A stretch of 64,000 nt of DNA from Flavobacterium granuli (GCF_900129705.1 NZ_FQWO01000007.1:62001-126000), one strand, 5' to 3'; shown: positions 28,372 to 37,668, numbered from the stretch's first letter. The notes: generated by a model from the sequence alone, not told the origin. Translations and numbers: made by a program.

Positions 28372-29826
28372 TTACATTTTACGCCCTTTGGATTTTGCAG
28401 GTGTTTTGGCTGCTTCCTGTTGCTCCTGCTGTTCCTTACTGTCGGGATTTTTTTGCCCTGATTTTAAAGGTTCTTTAAGATTCTTGGTCCCTTCATTGGT
28501 TTTGCCTTCAGAATTGACCGCCGTCTGCGTTTTATGAGCTTCAGTAGGCTTTGCCTGTTCTTTGATTCTGTTCGGGTTTTGGAAAGAAAAATCTGTTTTG
28601 TTTGTCTCTTTGTTGAAAGTGATGTAACCATTGTATTCTTTACCTTTCTTATCCACCAATCCACTAACATAGACAGTCTGACCGTCTTTGAACTTTTTAT
28701 ATTGCTCATTATCCAGTTCTTTACCTCTAAAAGTTTTCGGAGTTTCCTTCGACTGGCTTTGCTCATTGTTTTGCAATTGCTTATTGGTATTATTTCTGTC
28801 AAACAAGAACTCTACAAAACGTTTGTCGGCATTGAATTGTACCTCTGCATCAAACGAAGTTCCTTTTTTGGAAGTCATACCCTCTATATGAATCGGCTTA
28901 CCCTCCATTAGGGTTTGCTTTTGTACATCATCCAGTTTCACTCCTTTGATCTCATCAGGGATTTTGATTTTGTCTGTTCGCAGAGCAACAAGCTCATTAG
29001 TCAGCCTATCTACGCTGACAATAGAGGGAATGGTCTCATTCGTTTTAGGATTAGTCAGATTGACCACACGCCCCATATTGCTTGTTTGGAGCAGGTTCTC
29101 TTTATCTTCCTTACTGAACTCATGACCGAAAAAAGCAAAATTCAGGTTAGGTTCTTTGCGGATACCGTGAATGGCAACCACAACCACTCCTTTATCATTT
29201 TGTTGCAGAGACAGACGTGCATCCATACGGGTAACGGCAGTGCCTAGATTAAGGCTTACAGGTACAAGCTCATTGGTTTTAAACCCTCTCAATAAAGGAT
29301 CAAGGAGGTTCATCTTTTCAAGTTTTTCTTTGTTCAGTCCGAGACTGTTCATTGTTTCCCAGTCAATCTGTTCTGGTTTATAGCGGTATTCGCTTTTTTC
29401 TGATGTTGTCTGTGTTGTTGCCATACTATTTTTATTTTCTTGTTTATTATTATTTTTATCAGGTTCTGCTTTCACTTCGTATTGCTTCATCAGTTGTTCC
29501 CCTTCGGGACTTGGTCTACCCATCTGTTTTTGCATTTCATTTACCATATCAATAGCGACAGGTTCAGGAACTTTGAAAAAGGAAAAACGAGTAGGTTCCT
29601 TTAATTGGCTGAAAAAATTAGAAAAGAAGTTAGAAAATAAATCGCCATTCTTATCCACCCGCATAAACTGGTTCTGGTTTTTCTTTATAGGTTCAACGGT
29701 TTCCAGCTTGCCCTTTTTATCAATGCCCTTTACAGCCTGAATTTTCTTTTGCTCTTTATCCAGTACCAATAATATCTCAGATAATTGTTCGGGAGATTTT
29801 GGTGTATCTAAAGTTTGTTCGCTCAT
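28372..29826 (-). CDS. DUF4099/DUF3945 domain protein
   Basis: This 484-residue hydrophilic protein has an N-terminal region with LSEILLVLDKEQKKIQAVKGIDKKGKLETV, a central DUF4099-like domain (about residues 140-250, beginning EQIDWETMNSLGLNKEKLEKM) and two DUF3945-type repeats of the form GKxIHIEGMTSKKGTSFDAEVQFNADKR and QTVYVSGLVDKKGKEYNGYITFN (about 300-430). The tail is low-complexity, rich in K, Q, E and T. These proteins accompany topB in Bacteroidota conjugative elements; the function is unknown. The repeated unit resembles the topB C-terminal KAGKKFDAYIVLNEK segment, which suggests a shared topoisomerase-linked fold. Confidence 0.75.
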   Translation of the reverse strand: MSEQTLDTPKSPEQLSEILLVLDKEQKKIQAVKGIDKKGKLETVEPIKKNQNQFMRVDKNGDLFSNFFSNFFSQLKEPTRFSFFKVPEPVAIDMVNEMQKQMGRPSPEGEQLMKQYEVKAEPDKNNNKQENKNSMATTQTTSEKSEYRYKPEQIDWETMNSLGLNKEKLEKMNLLDPLLRGFKTNELVPVSLNLGTAVTRMDARLSLQQNDKGVVVVAIHGIRKEPNLNFAFFGHEFSKEDKENLLQTSNMGRVVNLTNPKTNETIPSIVSVDRLTNELVALRTDKIKIPDEIKGVKLDDVQKQTLMEGKPIHIEGMTSKKGTSFDAEVQFNADKRFVEFLFDRNNTNKQLQNNEQSQSKETPKTFRGKELDNEQYKKFKDGQTVYVSGLVDKKGKEYNGYITFNKETNKTDFSFQNPNRIKEQAKPTEAHKTQTAVNSEGKTNEGTKNLKEPLKSGQKNPDSKEQQEQQEAAKTPAKSKGRKM

Positions 29827-29908
29827 AATCTGAATATTTATATTTCAATATCGAAAGTAAAGAAGCTGCCTCTATTTCTCTAAGATTGGCTTTAATTGAC
29901 ATCATTTG

Positions 29909-30217
29909 TCAGCCGTTGACTTTTACTTTAGACATGGGAGCGGTAAAGCTTTCTCTGATGAACTGGTGCACATCTGAGAGCTTATAATAAATTTTTCCAC
30001 TAATTGTATAATAGGGCAACTTGCCGGAGGAGCGGTAACGCTGTAGGGATCTTGGGCTTATCTTCAGTATTTGTAAAATATCCTGATTGTCCAACAGCTC
30101 TTCTCCATCAATAATCGCATGTTGATTTTTAGTCCCACTTGCCAATTCCATAAGGATGTCAAATCGCTCCATTATTCGCTCCATCCAAGCCATAAATTCT
30201 ATTCTGTCGATATTCAT
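29909..30217 (-). CDS. helix-turn-helix (excisionase-like) protein
   Basis: This 102-residue protein has a C-terminal winged helix of the MerR/excisionase type (DNQDILQILKISPRSLQRYRSSGKLPYYTISGKIYYKLSDVHQF, about residues 44-88). Small proteins of this type control excision or transfer genes in CTnDOT-type elements and lie between rteC and the topB operon, as here. It probably regulates the downstream DUF3945-topB genes. It is transcribed leftward; the next gene begins about 80 bases away. Confidence 0.75.
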   Translation of the reverse strand: MNIDRIEFMAWMERIMERFDILMELASGTKNQHAIIDGEELLDNQDILQILKISPRSLQRYRSSGKLPYYTISGKIYYKLSDVHQFIRESFTAPMSKVKVNG

Positions 30218-30444
30218 ATAGATATGTTTTAATCAATTATTACTTTTCGATTAATGATATATGCAAAATTGGAGGCTATTTGTTGTATTTTCTGCCAAGC
30301 TTTACCAATTGAAAATCATGATTTTGGAAATTTCTAGAATACAGACAATTATTAATAATTAAACTAAATTTGAATTTACACTATCAAAGAAACTCGAATT
30401 GGAGAAACATTTTGCCAATGGGTAAGGATGGGTAGATATAAAAA

Positions 30445-30470
30445 AAAGCAGTGTAATAAAACACTGCTTT
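30445..30470 (-). terminator. terminator of rteC
   Basis: A perfect 10-bp stem (AAAGCAGTGT with ACACTGCTTT) has a 6-base loop. On the minus strand it is followed by a run of T residues and lies 25 bases after the rteC stop. Confidence 0.75.
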
Positions 30471-30494
30471 AAAATAATAGAAGATTATAATTAT

Positions 30495-31346
30495 TTATAG
30501 ATCTTTATCCATATAATGCTCTAAAGAAGATTTGAGCTGGTCTAAAAATAAAGTGCGGTTACCTGCACGGTCTTTCATACGATGGAACGCATGATGAATA
30601 TCCCCCAATTGTGTACGGAATAATAGCTGAAAAACTAAACTAATTTTACGGATTCCGATTTTACCATTGGAAATCGCACCAGATACGTATAGCGCATAAA
30701 TCAATTCTATCATCGCGTTTTTAGATTCTGTCCAAAAGATATCTTTAGTAGATTCGGCATTTTGTAAAACCATATCAGGTTTGTCGACAGGATTGATTTT
30801 GAGAATCAAGTAATTATAAAGCAATTCATCGGCTATAATGCGCGACACTTTGTAATCATAATAAGTAGAGAATTGAGTATCAACTTCAAAGATAAAGCTG
30901 TTAAGGCCCGTATTAAGATTTATTTTTCCTAATTTAAAAAAATCATGATCTCTATCTGTCCGTCCTGAACGATAATACCGGTAAAATTCAGAATTACAGA
31001 TATGTTCTTTGTATTCATTCTTTAACTGCTGTAATTCACAGGAAAAGTATTTATAGTACATTTTACCACTGTTTACTGGACAAGATGTCTCTATTCTATA
31101 CACTTTGTTATAATAAATCAACTTTCCAAGTATTTGTGGCTTAATGATCCTAAAAAATTCAATTTCTTCATTTTCTTCTGTAAAATGATGATCCAGAACA
31201 CGTTTTTTCATATCTGAAAGTAAATCCTGAAGAAAAACAATCATACGATAGGATTCATCAATAACATGCACTGATTCCAAACTAATTTCCTGTTCTTTTT
31301 TCAGTATACTGTAAAGAGCATCTTTATAAGTAGACTCCATAATCAT
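30495..31346 (-). CDS. rteC: RteC-family regulator
   Basis: This 283-residue protein matches the RteC family in length and pattern, with FFKLGKINLNTGLNSFIFEVDTQFSTYYDYKVSRIIADELLYNYL in the middle and WTESKNAMIELIYALYVSGAISNGKIGIRKI in the C-terminal half. In CTnDOT, RteC activates the excision operon. The helical C-terminal region is the likely DNA-binding part. No rteA/rteB two-component pair is present in the window, so upstream control must differ or be off-window. It marks the right-hand edge of recognisable ICE backbone. Confidence 0.85.
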   Translation of the reverse strand: MIMESTYKDALYSILKKEQEISLESVHVIDESYRMIVFLQDLLSDMKKRVLDHHFTEENEEIEFFRIIKPQILGKLIYYNKVYRIETSCPVNSGKMYYKYFSCELQQLKNEYKEHICNSEFYRYYRSGRTDRDHDFFKLGKINLNTGLNSFIFEVDTQFSTYYDYKVSRIIADELLYNYLILKINPVDKPDMVLQNAESTKDIFWTESKNAMIELIYALYVSGAISNGKIGIRKISLVFQLLFRTQLGDIHHAFHRMKDRAGNRTLFLDQLKSSLEHYMDKDL

Positions 31347-31461
31347 AATAACTAATAAAGCGAATAATTAATTCATTTGTATATTTCATTGCAGACAGCA
31401 TTAAATGATTCAATCGTTTTTTTAAACATTTTTTTTAATATTAGTTGTCAATATACTTTCG

Positions 31462-33891
31462 TCATTTTGCAATTGATTTGTAATCATTTTGCAAAGTATT
31501 CATAAGTTCCATTGCGTAATTATCTCTTGTCTGAACATAGGCTACTTTTGGAATTATCCTAGCTCCTAATTTTCTTTTTTCAAATGAGGCTGACACTCCA
31601 AAATCTATCTTTTGAAGCTGCAACTCATTAGCTCTTTTTATGGTTTGAAATAACAATTGCCTGTACAGTTGGTATTCTTTTGCCCATTTATAATCCATAC
31701 CTATTAATTCCGGGACATAGGTATGATTGTCGTTTTTGTAGCAAAACATAATTCCTATGAATGGATTTTCAGTTTCTGCTTTCAATACCAGTACTATGAA
31801 TTCCCAGTTTGGACTTTCATTCATGCTTTCGAAAATTTCTTGGGTATATCGGAATGTATTGATAGCGTAATTATTGTCTTTTACATTGTTGTAGAGTTGA
31901 TATGCTCTTGCTATTTCTGATTTGCTCAATTTATCTTTTATTGCAACATCATAGTACTTCTCATAAGGTTCTATCTCTTTATTGAAGTGTTTACGGGAAC
32001 GCAGCGATAATGTTTTTGTAAACTCTTCGTATGAATGCCAAACTTGGTTTTCAATTACACAGGATTCCGGCATGTCTATTTTGAAATAACCTTGGTCTAC
32101 TATTGTTTTGTTGTAGCTGTTGTCTTTTTCGAAATCTCTTAAAACTAACATGTCTGCATTTAAGTCATTGTATTTTTCTTCCAGCTTATCCAATAATAGT
32201 TTCAATGCTTTTTCTGCCAAAGGATGTTCCTGATTGATGAAGCAGTGTTTTCCTTCGGTGAATAGAGAACCCATACCCAATACTCTTGAGGTGAGGTATA
32301 AAGGATTAGTCTTTCTTATTTCTTCCAAATGGATGGAGACCGATTCAGTAGCCAGCATATCGTCTTTCCAAAGGCCGTAGGTAAAAAAGGTCATTAATAC
32401 TATGGTACCTTTATTGTCTTTAATAGTGAAATAATAAAAATCCCATTGGTTTGTTGGATCCGGATGCTGGCTGAATGTTTTTTCTAAATAAACCAGTCCT
32501 TCCCAATCAAAGATATTTTGTTTCCCCATGTATTGGTTCCATTCTTCTTTTATGATATCCTGAATGGTAATTTTTTCTTCGATAAAAAGCTCCTGCTCTT
32601 TTGATTCTGAAATGTTTTCTGCTTTTTTATTGTCCATTCCAAAAGCCTGTCTGATTTTGATTTCGCTATTATTTGTTTCTTCCAAAGCTTTAGGAAAATG
32701 ATATTCCATCGCTTCAACCAAGGCTGTAATGTCCTGTTGTTGATTGTGACTAGATAGCGTAATTCTAATTCCAGTATTCTTTATCGGTACAGCAGGGTAA
32801 ATTCCTAAATTCAGAAAAAAACCTTCCTTGAATAAACGTTTCACAAAGTTATAGGCCGTTGCGGGTGTACCCATTCCCAAAAAGAAAACCGGCGAATCGT
32901 TTTTTGAAATTATGGAAAGGTTTCCTTGAGACAGCAATTGGTTGAAGTAAGCAATTTTATTCGCCAAATCTTTTTGCATCAATTCTATTTCAGGAGATAG
33001 ATGGATGCCTGCTGAGGCAATTGCAGCCGCTACAGAGGCAGGTTCTAACTGAGCGGAAAAGGTTAACGGCCCGCCAAAATTTTTGATTTTGTCCCTCAAT
33101 TTTTGATTCTTGCAAAATACTGTTGCACCACTGGCTCCGAAGGTTTTACTTAGAGTACTTACCACAATGCAATTTTCAGGCAGTTCTTTGATAGCGTCAA
33201 AAACAAAACCGGTTCCGTTTTTGCCTTTCCAACTCATTCCGTGGACATCGTCAAAATAAAGGTTTAGTTGTGTATATTTTTGAGTCAAAGCCAATAATTC
33301 TGGAATGGGTGCATAATCACCAAACATGGAATATACACCATCAGCCATGTACCATATTTTGTTGCATTTGGTGGTTAGTTGCTTGATTTTATCTTCTAGC
33401 ATATCCAAATTACTGTGTCTTATCAGTTCTACTGGAATTCCCCTTAGTTTTAAAAGTTGACATGCATTTTGGACGCTCCAATGCACCTGATGATCCATTA
33501 TTACGGCATCCTCATCTCTAATGAGTGTTGGAATAATAGCTAAATGCCCCAACGTACTGTTCTTGGTTATAATAGGAGGAATATCATACATTTGTTCTAT
33601 TTTACTTTCTAATTCATAGTATAGTGGATGTGAAATGTATGATTTTGACAACGGAAATTGTGTGCCATAATCCCAAATGGCTTGAATTGCAGCTTCTTTC
33701 AGCCGAATGTCCTGTTCTAAACCCAGATAACCTGTTGTTCCGAAATGGAACATTTCTTTTCCCTTGATTTGAATTGTTCTGCCTGTTAAAACTTTGTCTT
33801 CTGCGTATAAGTACAAAACACCTTCTTTTTTAGCTCCTGATAAAACCTCATCGACCGTATCAATGAAATTGTTGTGCTTGATTTTTGCCAT
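31462..33891 (-). CDS. alpha-oxoamine synthase / GNAT fusion protein
   Basis: This 809-residue protein joins two enzymes. Residues about 20-400 form a PLP-dependent alpha-oxoamine synthase (KBL/BioF/serine palmitoyltransferase type), with H137 in DHQVHWS, DDVHG at 214-218 (in place of the usual DEAHS/G) and the Schiff-base lysine at K249 in STLSKTFGASGA. Residues about 430-809 look like acyltransferase (GNAT/FemAB-like) folds, ending in KIDFGVSASFEKRKLGARIIP. Condensing an amino acid with an acyl thioester and then acylating the product would be a logical two-step chemistry, as in amino-lipid synthesis, but the substrates are not evident. It is transcribed divergently from a DUF7793/AraC pair across shared operator repeats. 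Confidence 0.8.
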   Translation of the reverse strand: MAKIKHNNFIDTVDEVLSGAKKEGVLYLYAEDKVLTGRTIQIKGKEMFHFGTTGYLGLEQDIRLKEAAIQAIWDYGTQFPLSKSYISHPLYYELESKIEQMYDIPPIITKNSTLGHLAIIPTLIRDEDAVIMDHQVHWSVQNACQLLKLRGIPVELIRHSNLDMLEDKIKQLTTKCNKIWYMADGVYSMFGDYAPIPELLALTQKYTQLNLYFDDVHGMSWKGKNGTGFVFDAIKELPENCIVVSTLSKTFGASGATVFCKNQKLRDKIKNFGGPLTFSAQLEPASVAAAIASAGIHLSPEIELMQKDLANKIAYFNQLLSQGNLSIISKNDSPVFFLGMGTPATAYNFVKRLFKEGFFLNLGIYPAVPIKNTGIRITLSSHNQQQDITALVEAMEYHFPKALEETNNSEIKIRQAFGMDNKKAENISESKEQELFIEEKITIQDIIKEEWNQYMGKQNIFDWEGLVYLEKTFSQHPDPTNQWDFYYFTIKDNKGTIVLMTFFTYGLWKDDMLATESVSIHLEEIRKTNPLYLTSRVLGMGSLFTEGKHCFINQEHPLAEKALKLLLDKLEEKYNDLNADMLVLRDFEKDNSYNKTIVDQGYFKIDMPESCVIENQVWHSYEEFTKTLSLRSRKHFNKEIEPYEKYYDVAIKDKLSKSEIARAYQLYNNVKDNNYAINTFRYTQEIFESMNESPNWEFIVLVLKAETENPFIGIMFCYKNDNHTYVPELIGMDYKWAKEYQLYRQLLFQTIKRANELQLQKIDFGVSASFEKRKLGARIIPKVAYVQTRDNYAMELMNTLQNDYKSIAK

Positions 33892-34010
33892 ATTATTAGA
33901 ATTTAAGTTATTGAAATATAAAATTTTGTAAGTACTTCTTTCTTATTGGATACTATTTTTTGAGTAAAAATCTAAATAAATAATGAATAGCATTGTATAA
34001 AATATCACAA

Positions 34011-34049
34011 ACTCCCGATATGGTAAGACATACTCCCGATTTGATAACT
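34011..34049. promoter_or_regulatory. two direct repeats, AraC-type operator candidate
   Basis: ACTCCCGATATGGTAAGA (34011) and ACTCCCGATTTGATAACT (34032) start 21 bases apart in the divergent promoter region of the AOS-GNAT and DUF7793 genes. A third copy lies upstream of the MauE-like gene at 35647. Two-turn spacing of direct repeats is typical of AraC-family sites. Confidence 0.6.
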
Positions 34050-34145
34050 ACAATGCTATTTTTATCGATTTGTGCTTTTTTTATGCTTTTTATAATTAGA
34101 ATTATTACTATTTTTACAGATAACATTATATTTATCTAAAATATT

Positions 34146-34529
34146 ATGAGATTTTCAGCTAGTTACTTTGAGAATGAATATGCCCATTTTTGGATTCGAA
34201 ATAGTATTCTTTTTTTTGAATACAAACCCAATGTTGTTATTGATTTAACTGTAGCCCAGCGCATTGTAGCCGATCGAATACAGATACAAAATGAAAAGGC
34301 TTATCCTATATTGTGCGATATCAGGGGTATTGTGGATTCTGACAAAGCTGCCAGAGATTATTTGGCTCAATCTGGTTCCGTTTTGACAAAAGCTGTAAGT
34401 CTGGTTGGGCATCAAAGTATTTCTCTAATTATAACCTCTTTTTATCTTAAAATTGGTAAACCAAGTGTTCCAACAAAGCTTTTTACTGATGAGTCAGCCG
34501 CTTTGGCTTTTTTGGAAGCCTACAAGTAG
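34146..34529 (+). CDS. STAS/SpoIIAA-like protein (DUF7793-type)
   Basis: This 127-residue protein has alternating beta-alpha pattern: SILFFEYKPNVVIDLTVAQRIVADRI, then YPILCDIRGIVDSDKAARDYL, then LFTDESAALAFLEAYK. It resembles the STAS/SpoIIAA-like DUF7793 proteins of Bacteroidota, which have no known catalytic residues. It precedes the AraC-type gene by 56 bases and probably shares its transcript, so it may act as a partner or sensor for that regulator. The family name is from memory of the sequence pattern. Confidence 0.6.
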   Translation: MRFSASYFENEYAHFWIRNSILFFEYKPNVVIDLTVAQRIVADRIQIQNEKAYPILCDIRGIVDSDKAARDYLAQSGSVLTKAVSLVGHQSISLIITSFYLKIGKPSVPTKLFTDESAALAFLEAYK

Positions 34530-34585
34530 TACCATAAATCACTACTTTTAATACATCTTTTAACTAGTACCTTATAGTTCCTATT

Positions 34586-35494
34586 ATGCAACAAGAAATT
34601 AATCAACAACGTATTCAAAGTATGTATAAAATGCTTCTTGAGATGGGAAGTGGTAATTTTATGAATCGCATCAAACGTACAGAGCAGGACGATGAATTGG
34701 AGGCATTGGTTGTACTTGTTAACATGGTAGCAGAAGAAATGGAGGGGTCCGTTTTTCATTCGGGCTTTATTAATCCTCATTATACTTATACCAACCTTGT
34801 TCAAACCACTTTTATTCTGGATACCGATTTTATTATCAGAAGTTATAATTCAGGTGTCCCTATAGTATTAGGTTTTACTGATGAAATGCTCTATAATACC
34901 GCTTTCAGCAGTATGCTCTCTAAGGAATCTTTACCCATTTGGGAAAGTATTAAAGATTCCATACTTCATGATGATAACTATAATGTTACCTTGCAACTCA
35001 TTTATATTACTCAAAAGCAATTGCTGTTACCTTGCTTTTGCACCATTTCACGAATGATGCACAGTACCAATATTTTAATCAGTTCCGTTACTACTGTTAT
35101 TGAGAAGACCATAGTGGATAAAGCATTGGTTTCACCAGAAGATACTAATTTGCTTGGGGGGTTCAGTAGTTATTCTGATGTACAATTGATACAGCATGTC
35201 TATGATTATATTTTAAACCATTTGAATTCTCCATTGCCATCTTTAAAGGAACTTTCTCAAATTTTTGGAACCAATGATAATAAATTGAAACAAGGGTTTA
35301 AACTTTTATTTAAAACGAGTATTTATCAATTTTATGCTACTGAACGGTTGAAAAGAGCTCATCTTTTGATCCAGCAAACAACAATACCCTTAAACAGAAT
35401 TGCAACTATTATGGGATTTAACACTTATCCCAATTTTTCAAGAACCTTTAAAAAACACTTTGATTATGCTCCTAATGCTATTGAGAGGAGGTAG
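34586..35494 (+). CDS. AraC-family regulator with PAS-like sensor domain
   Basis: This 302-residue protein has an N-terminal charged helical linker (residues 1-60), a PAS-like domain (about 70-180: TTFILDTDFIIRSYNSGVPIVLGFTDEML) and a C-terminal double HTH of AraC type (about 205-302: SLKELSQIFGTNDNKLKQGFKLLFKTS, then RIATIMGFNTYPNFSRTFKKHFDYAP). It probably binds the CTCCCGA direct repeats that flank its own operon and precede the MauE-like gene. The signal it senses is unknown. Confidence 0.85.
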   Translation: MQQEINQQRIQSMYKMLLEMGSGNFMNRIKRTEQDDELEALVVLVNMVAEEMEGSVFHSGFINPHYTYTNLVQTTFILDTDFIIRSYNSGVPIVLGFTDEMLYNTAFSSMLSKESLPIWESIKDSILHDDNYNVTLQLIYITQKQLLLPCFCTISRMMHSTNILISSVTTVIEKTIVDKALVSPEDTNLLGGFSSYSDVQLIQHVYDYILNHLNSPLPSLKELSQIFGTNDNKLKQGFKLLFKTSIYQFYATERLKRAHLLIQQTTIPLNRIATIMGFNTYPNFSRTFKKHFDYAPNAIERR

Positions 35495-35537
35495 AAGGTG
35501 AAAAGTAGAAGGTGAAAAGTGAGAAGTGAGAAGTAGG
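35493..35537. repeat. low-complexity GAAGGTGAAAAGT repeats
   Basis: Imperfect tandem copies of AGAAGGTGAAAAGT and GAGAAGTGAGAAGT follow the AraC-type stop. Nothing else is seen; slippage-generated sequence is likely. Confidence 0.6.
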
Positions 35538-35646
35538 AATTAAATGCAATTCCAATTCCAAATCGTAGTGTTAACAAGCCAGTGTGAATAGGGAATACGT
35601 ATACGAATTGCACCATTATTTAAAAACTCCCTTTGGAGCAAGTTAA

Positions 35647-35685
35647 GCTCCCGAATTGATAACACTTATTCCCTTGTTTTTTCGG
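35647..35685. promoter_or_regulatory. AraC-type operator candidate upstream of MauE-like gene
   Basis: GCTCCCGAATTGATAACA at 35647 matches the repeats at 34011 and 34032. A degenerate second unit beginning ATTCCCTT starts exactly 21 bases later (35668). The pair ends 36 bases before the MauE-like start. Confidence 0.5.
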
Positions 35686-35721
35686 AATTTTATATCGGAT
35701 TAAATCTTAAAGTTTGTCGAT

Positions 35722-37248
35722 ATGAAACTACCTGTAACAATCAAAAGTATTATTATTGAAACGGTTTGTCTACTGTATGTTCTGTTGTTTGTTTATGCAG
35801 CATTAAATAAACTTTTAGACTTTGAAAATTTTCAGGTTCAATTGGGCCAGTCACCATTGCTTAGCGCATTTGCTGAACTAGTATCGTATACAGTCCCCGC
35901 TGTTGAATTTATCATTGCTTTTATGCTTCTGACGGTACGGTTGCGTTATACTGGTATGTATGCCGCGCTCAGCCTAATGGTAATGTTTACGGCGTATATA
36001 TATATTATGCTTCATTTTAGTCCGTTTGTACCTTGTTCCTGTGGTGGTGTATTGGAAAAATTGAGTTGGAATCAACATCTTATATTTAATATTGTTTTCG
36101 TAGTACTTATGCTGATAGCAATTTTATTATACAGAACAAATGAACTCCCTGCCAGAACGTTAAATTTTAAAGAACGATTGACAAGAATTGGTGTTACTAT
36201 GATCTTCAGTGTTACCGTGGTTACTGTCTTTTTTTTATTATCGGAAGATACGATCCATCGTAGCAATAATTTTACCAGACGATTTCCTCATCATCCTACT
36301 ACGTTCAAATCAGAAATTGACTTGCAATATGATTCTTATTATATTGCTGGTTATGATGACGAATATGTTTACTTAGGAAATTCCACTGCACCATTGACCG
36401 TAACCATGGTTAACATTGCTCATCAAAATAAAAAGCAATTTGTTATTCAGTTACCCAAATACAAATTTTCATATACTGCGCCGCGGTTATTAGTAAAGCC
36501 ACCCTATTTTTATTTTGCAGATGGAACGGTACCTTGTATCTTCAGAGGCAGTATATCTGACTGGAAGCCAAGTTTAGTAATGCATAAAAAGGCTTATTTT
36601 TCACTGATAGCGCCTGTGAATGTTGATAAAGCCGCTCTACGTGTTATCGGAAGTAAAACGCATGAGAATGTTTTGGCGACTATTGCATATACCGACAGCC
36701 TTCACCTGAATTACACTATTCTGGAAAAGCAGATAGACGGGATTTTTGATACTGACGGAATGCTTTTATATAACGCACAGCTTGACAAAATACTTTATAC
36801 CTACTATTACCGTAACGAGTTTATCATTGCAAATGATTCATTAAATTCCTATTCAATTGGTCATACTATTGATACGACTACTCAAGCCCAGATTAAACTT
36901 GCCAAAATTGATTCAAAAAAAATCACAACACTAGCCAAACAACCCGTAATTGTTAATAAAAAAACGGCCACTTATGGAAACTACCTTTTTGTAAATGCCG
37001 CCTTAATCGGAAAGTTTGAACCAAAGGATATGTGGAAAAAGGCTTCAATTATTGATGTTTATGACCTTGTTAAAAACACTTATGCCTTTAGTTTTTACCT
37101 CTATGATAAAGGAGGGGGAAAAATGTCGGAATTTATAATTTCGAATGATCTTGTTATAGTGTTAACTGGAAAATATTTGACTATTAATAAATTACGCAGC
37201 GATTATTATGTGCCTTGGAATCCAAAGAAACCTAAGCAGACAAAATAA
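35722..37248 (+). CDS. MauE/DoxX-like membrane protein with extracytoplasmic domain
   Basis: This 508-residue protein has an N-terminal MauE/DoxX-type bundle (four hydrophobic segments in residues 8-137) with the pattern AALNKLLDFENF and a CSCGG motif at C105/C107. A fifth hydrophobic segment lies at about 150-172 (GVTMIFSVTVVTVFFLL). The remaining 330 residues are predicted extracytoplasmic and rich in beta strands, possibly a propeller. MauE proteins assist disulfide formation in methylamine dehydrogenase. Here the partner is probably the four-cysteine DUF6520 peptide encoded 83 bases downstream. That pairing is inference. Confidence 0.7.
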   Translation: MKLPVTIKSIIIETVCLLYVLLFVYAALNKLLDFENFQVQLGQSPLLSAFAELVSYTVPAVEFIIAFMLLTVRLRYTGMYAALSLMVMFTAYIYIMLHFSPFVPCSCGGVLEKLSWNQHLIFNIVFVVLMLIAILLYRTNELPARTLNFKERLTRIGVTMIFSVTVVTVFFLLSEDTIHRSNNFTRRFPHHPTTFKSEIDLQYDSYYIAGYDDEYVYLGNSTAPLTVTMVNIAHQNKKQFVIQLPKYKFSYTAPRLLVKPPYFYFADGTVPCIFRGSISDWKPSLVMHKKAYFSLIAPVNVDKAALRVIGSKTHENVLATIAYTDSLHLNYTILEKQIDGIFDTDGMLLYNAQLDKILYTYYYRNEFIIANDSLNSYSIGHTIDTTTQAQIKLAKIDSKKITTLAKQPVIVNKKTATYGNYLFVNAALIGKFEPKDMWKKASIIDVYDLVKNTYAFSFYLYDKGGGKMSEFIISNDLVIVLTGKYLTINKLRSDYYVPWNPKKPKQTK

Positions 37249-37331
37249 TTGCGTATACAATATACCGCGCAGTATCAGGAGAAGATCGAAAACCTGTGAC
37301 AGAGTAGATCATTAAATTTAATTATAACATT

Positions 37332-37595
37332 ATGAAAACGACATTTTTTAAACCAATTTTTTCTCTATCGGCTATCGCTCTAGCCGTTTTTGGAGCATTT
37401 GCATTTACACCCGCGCCTGAAAAAGCGGAAGTAGTTGACATTTGGGGTCTAATTCCAAGTAGTAATTGTGCTGTAAGTACGGTGAAATGTGGTAATGATA
37501 CCACTAAACCGTTTTGTAAAAGTGGTTCTGTTGAACTGTTTGATATGAACGAAGAACAAACTGATTGTTCTGTACATCTTTACAGACTGCAATAA
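37332..37595 (+). CDS. secreted DUF6520-type peptide with four cysteines
   Basis: This 87-residue precursor has an N-terminal signal peptide (KPIFSLSAIALAVFGAFAFTPA, cleavage near residue 25-30). The mature region of about 55 residues has cysteines at 46, 53, 62 and 79. The pattern matches small DUF6520 proteins, which occur in Bacteroidota beside MauE-like membrane proteins. Two disulfides are plausible. Its role is unknown; a secreted signal, toxin or carrier peptide are all possible. A strong terminator follows after 25 bases. Confidence 0.7.
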   Translation: MKTTFFKPIFSLSAIALAVFGAFAFTPAPEKAEVVDIWGLIPSSNCAVSTVKCGNDTTKPFCKSGSVELFDMNEEQTDCSVHLYRLQ

Positions 37596-37619
37596 CAGTA
37601 TGCTGTAGATTTAAAATGC

Positions 37620-37650
37620 AATGGCGGAATCTTACGAAGATTCCGCCATT
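37620..37650. terminator. bidirectional terminator after DUF6520 gene and S9 peptidase
   Basis: A perfect 14-bp stem (AATGGCGGAATCTT with AAGATTCCGCCATT) with a 3-base ACG loop is followed by a T-rich run on the + strand. It separates the convergent DUF6520 and S9 peptidase genes. Confidence 0.85.
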
Positions 37651-37668
37651 GTTCTTTTATACTGTAAT

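Larger units (their letters stand above)
4789..31346. mobile_element. CTnDOT-type integrative conjugative element, partial backbone
   Basis: Gene content and order match the mobilisation and transfer module of Bacteroidota conjugative elements: traD-like, traB (DUF3408), traA (ParA) to the left, then mobA, mobB, mobC, a methylase/helicase, DUF1896, topB, DUF3945, an HTH protein and rteC. A type I restriction-modification operon is inserted as cargo. The main tra block (traE onward), an integrase and att sites are not in this window, so both limits are only the outermost recognisable backbone genes. The missing part may continue left of position 1, beyond the ABC-3C cassette. Confidence 0.8.
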
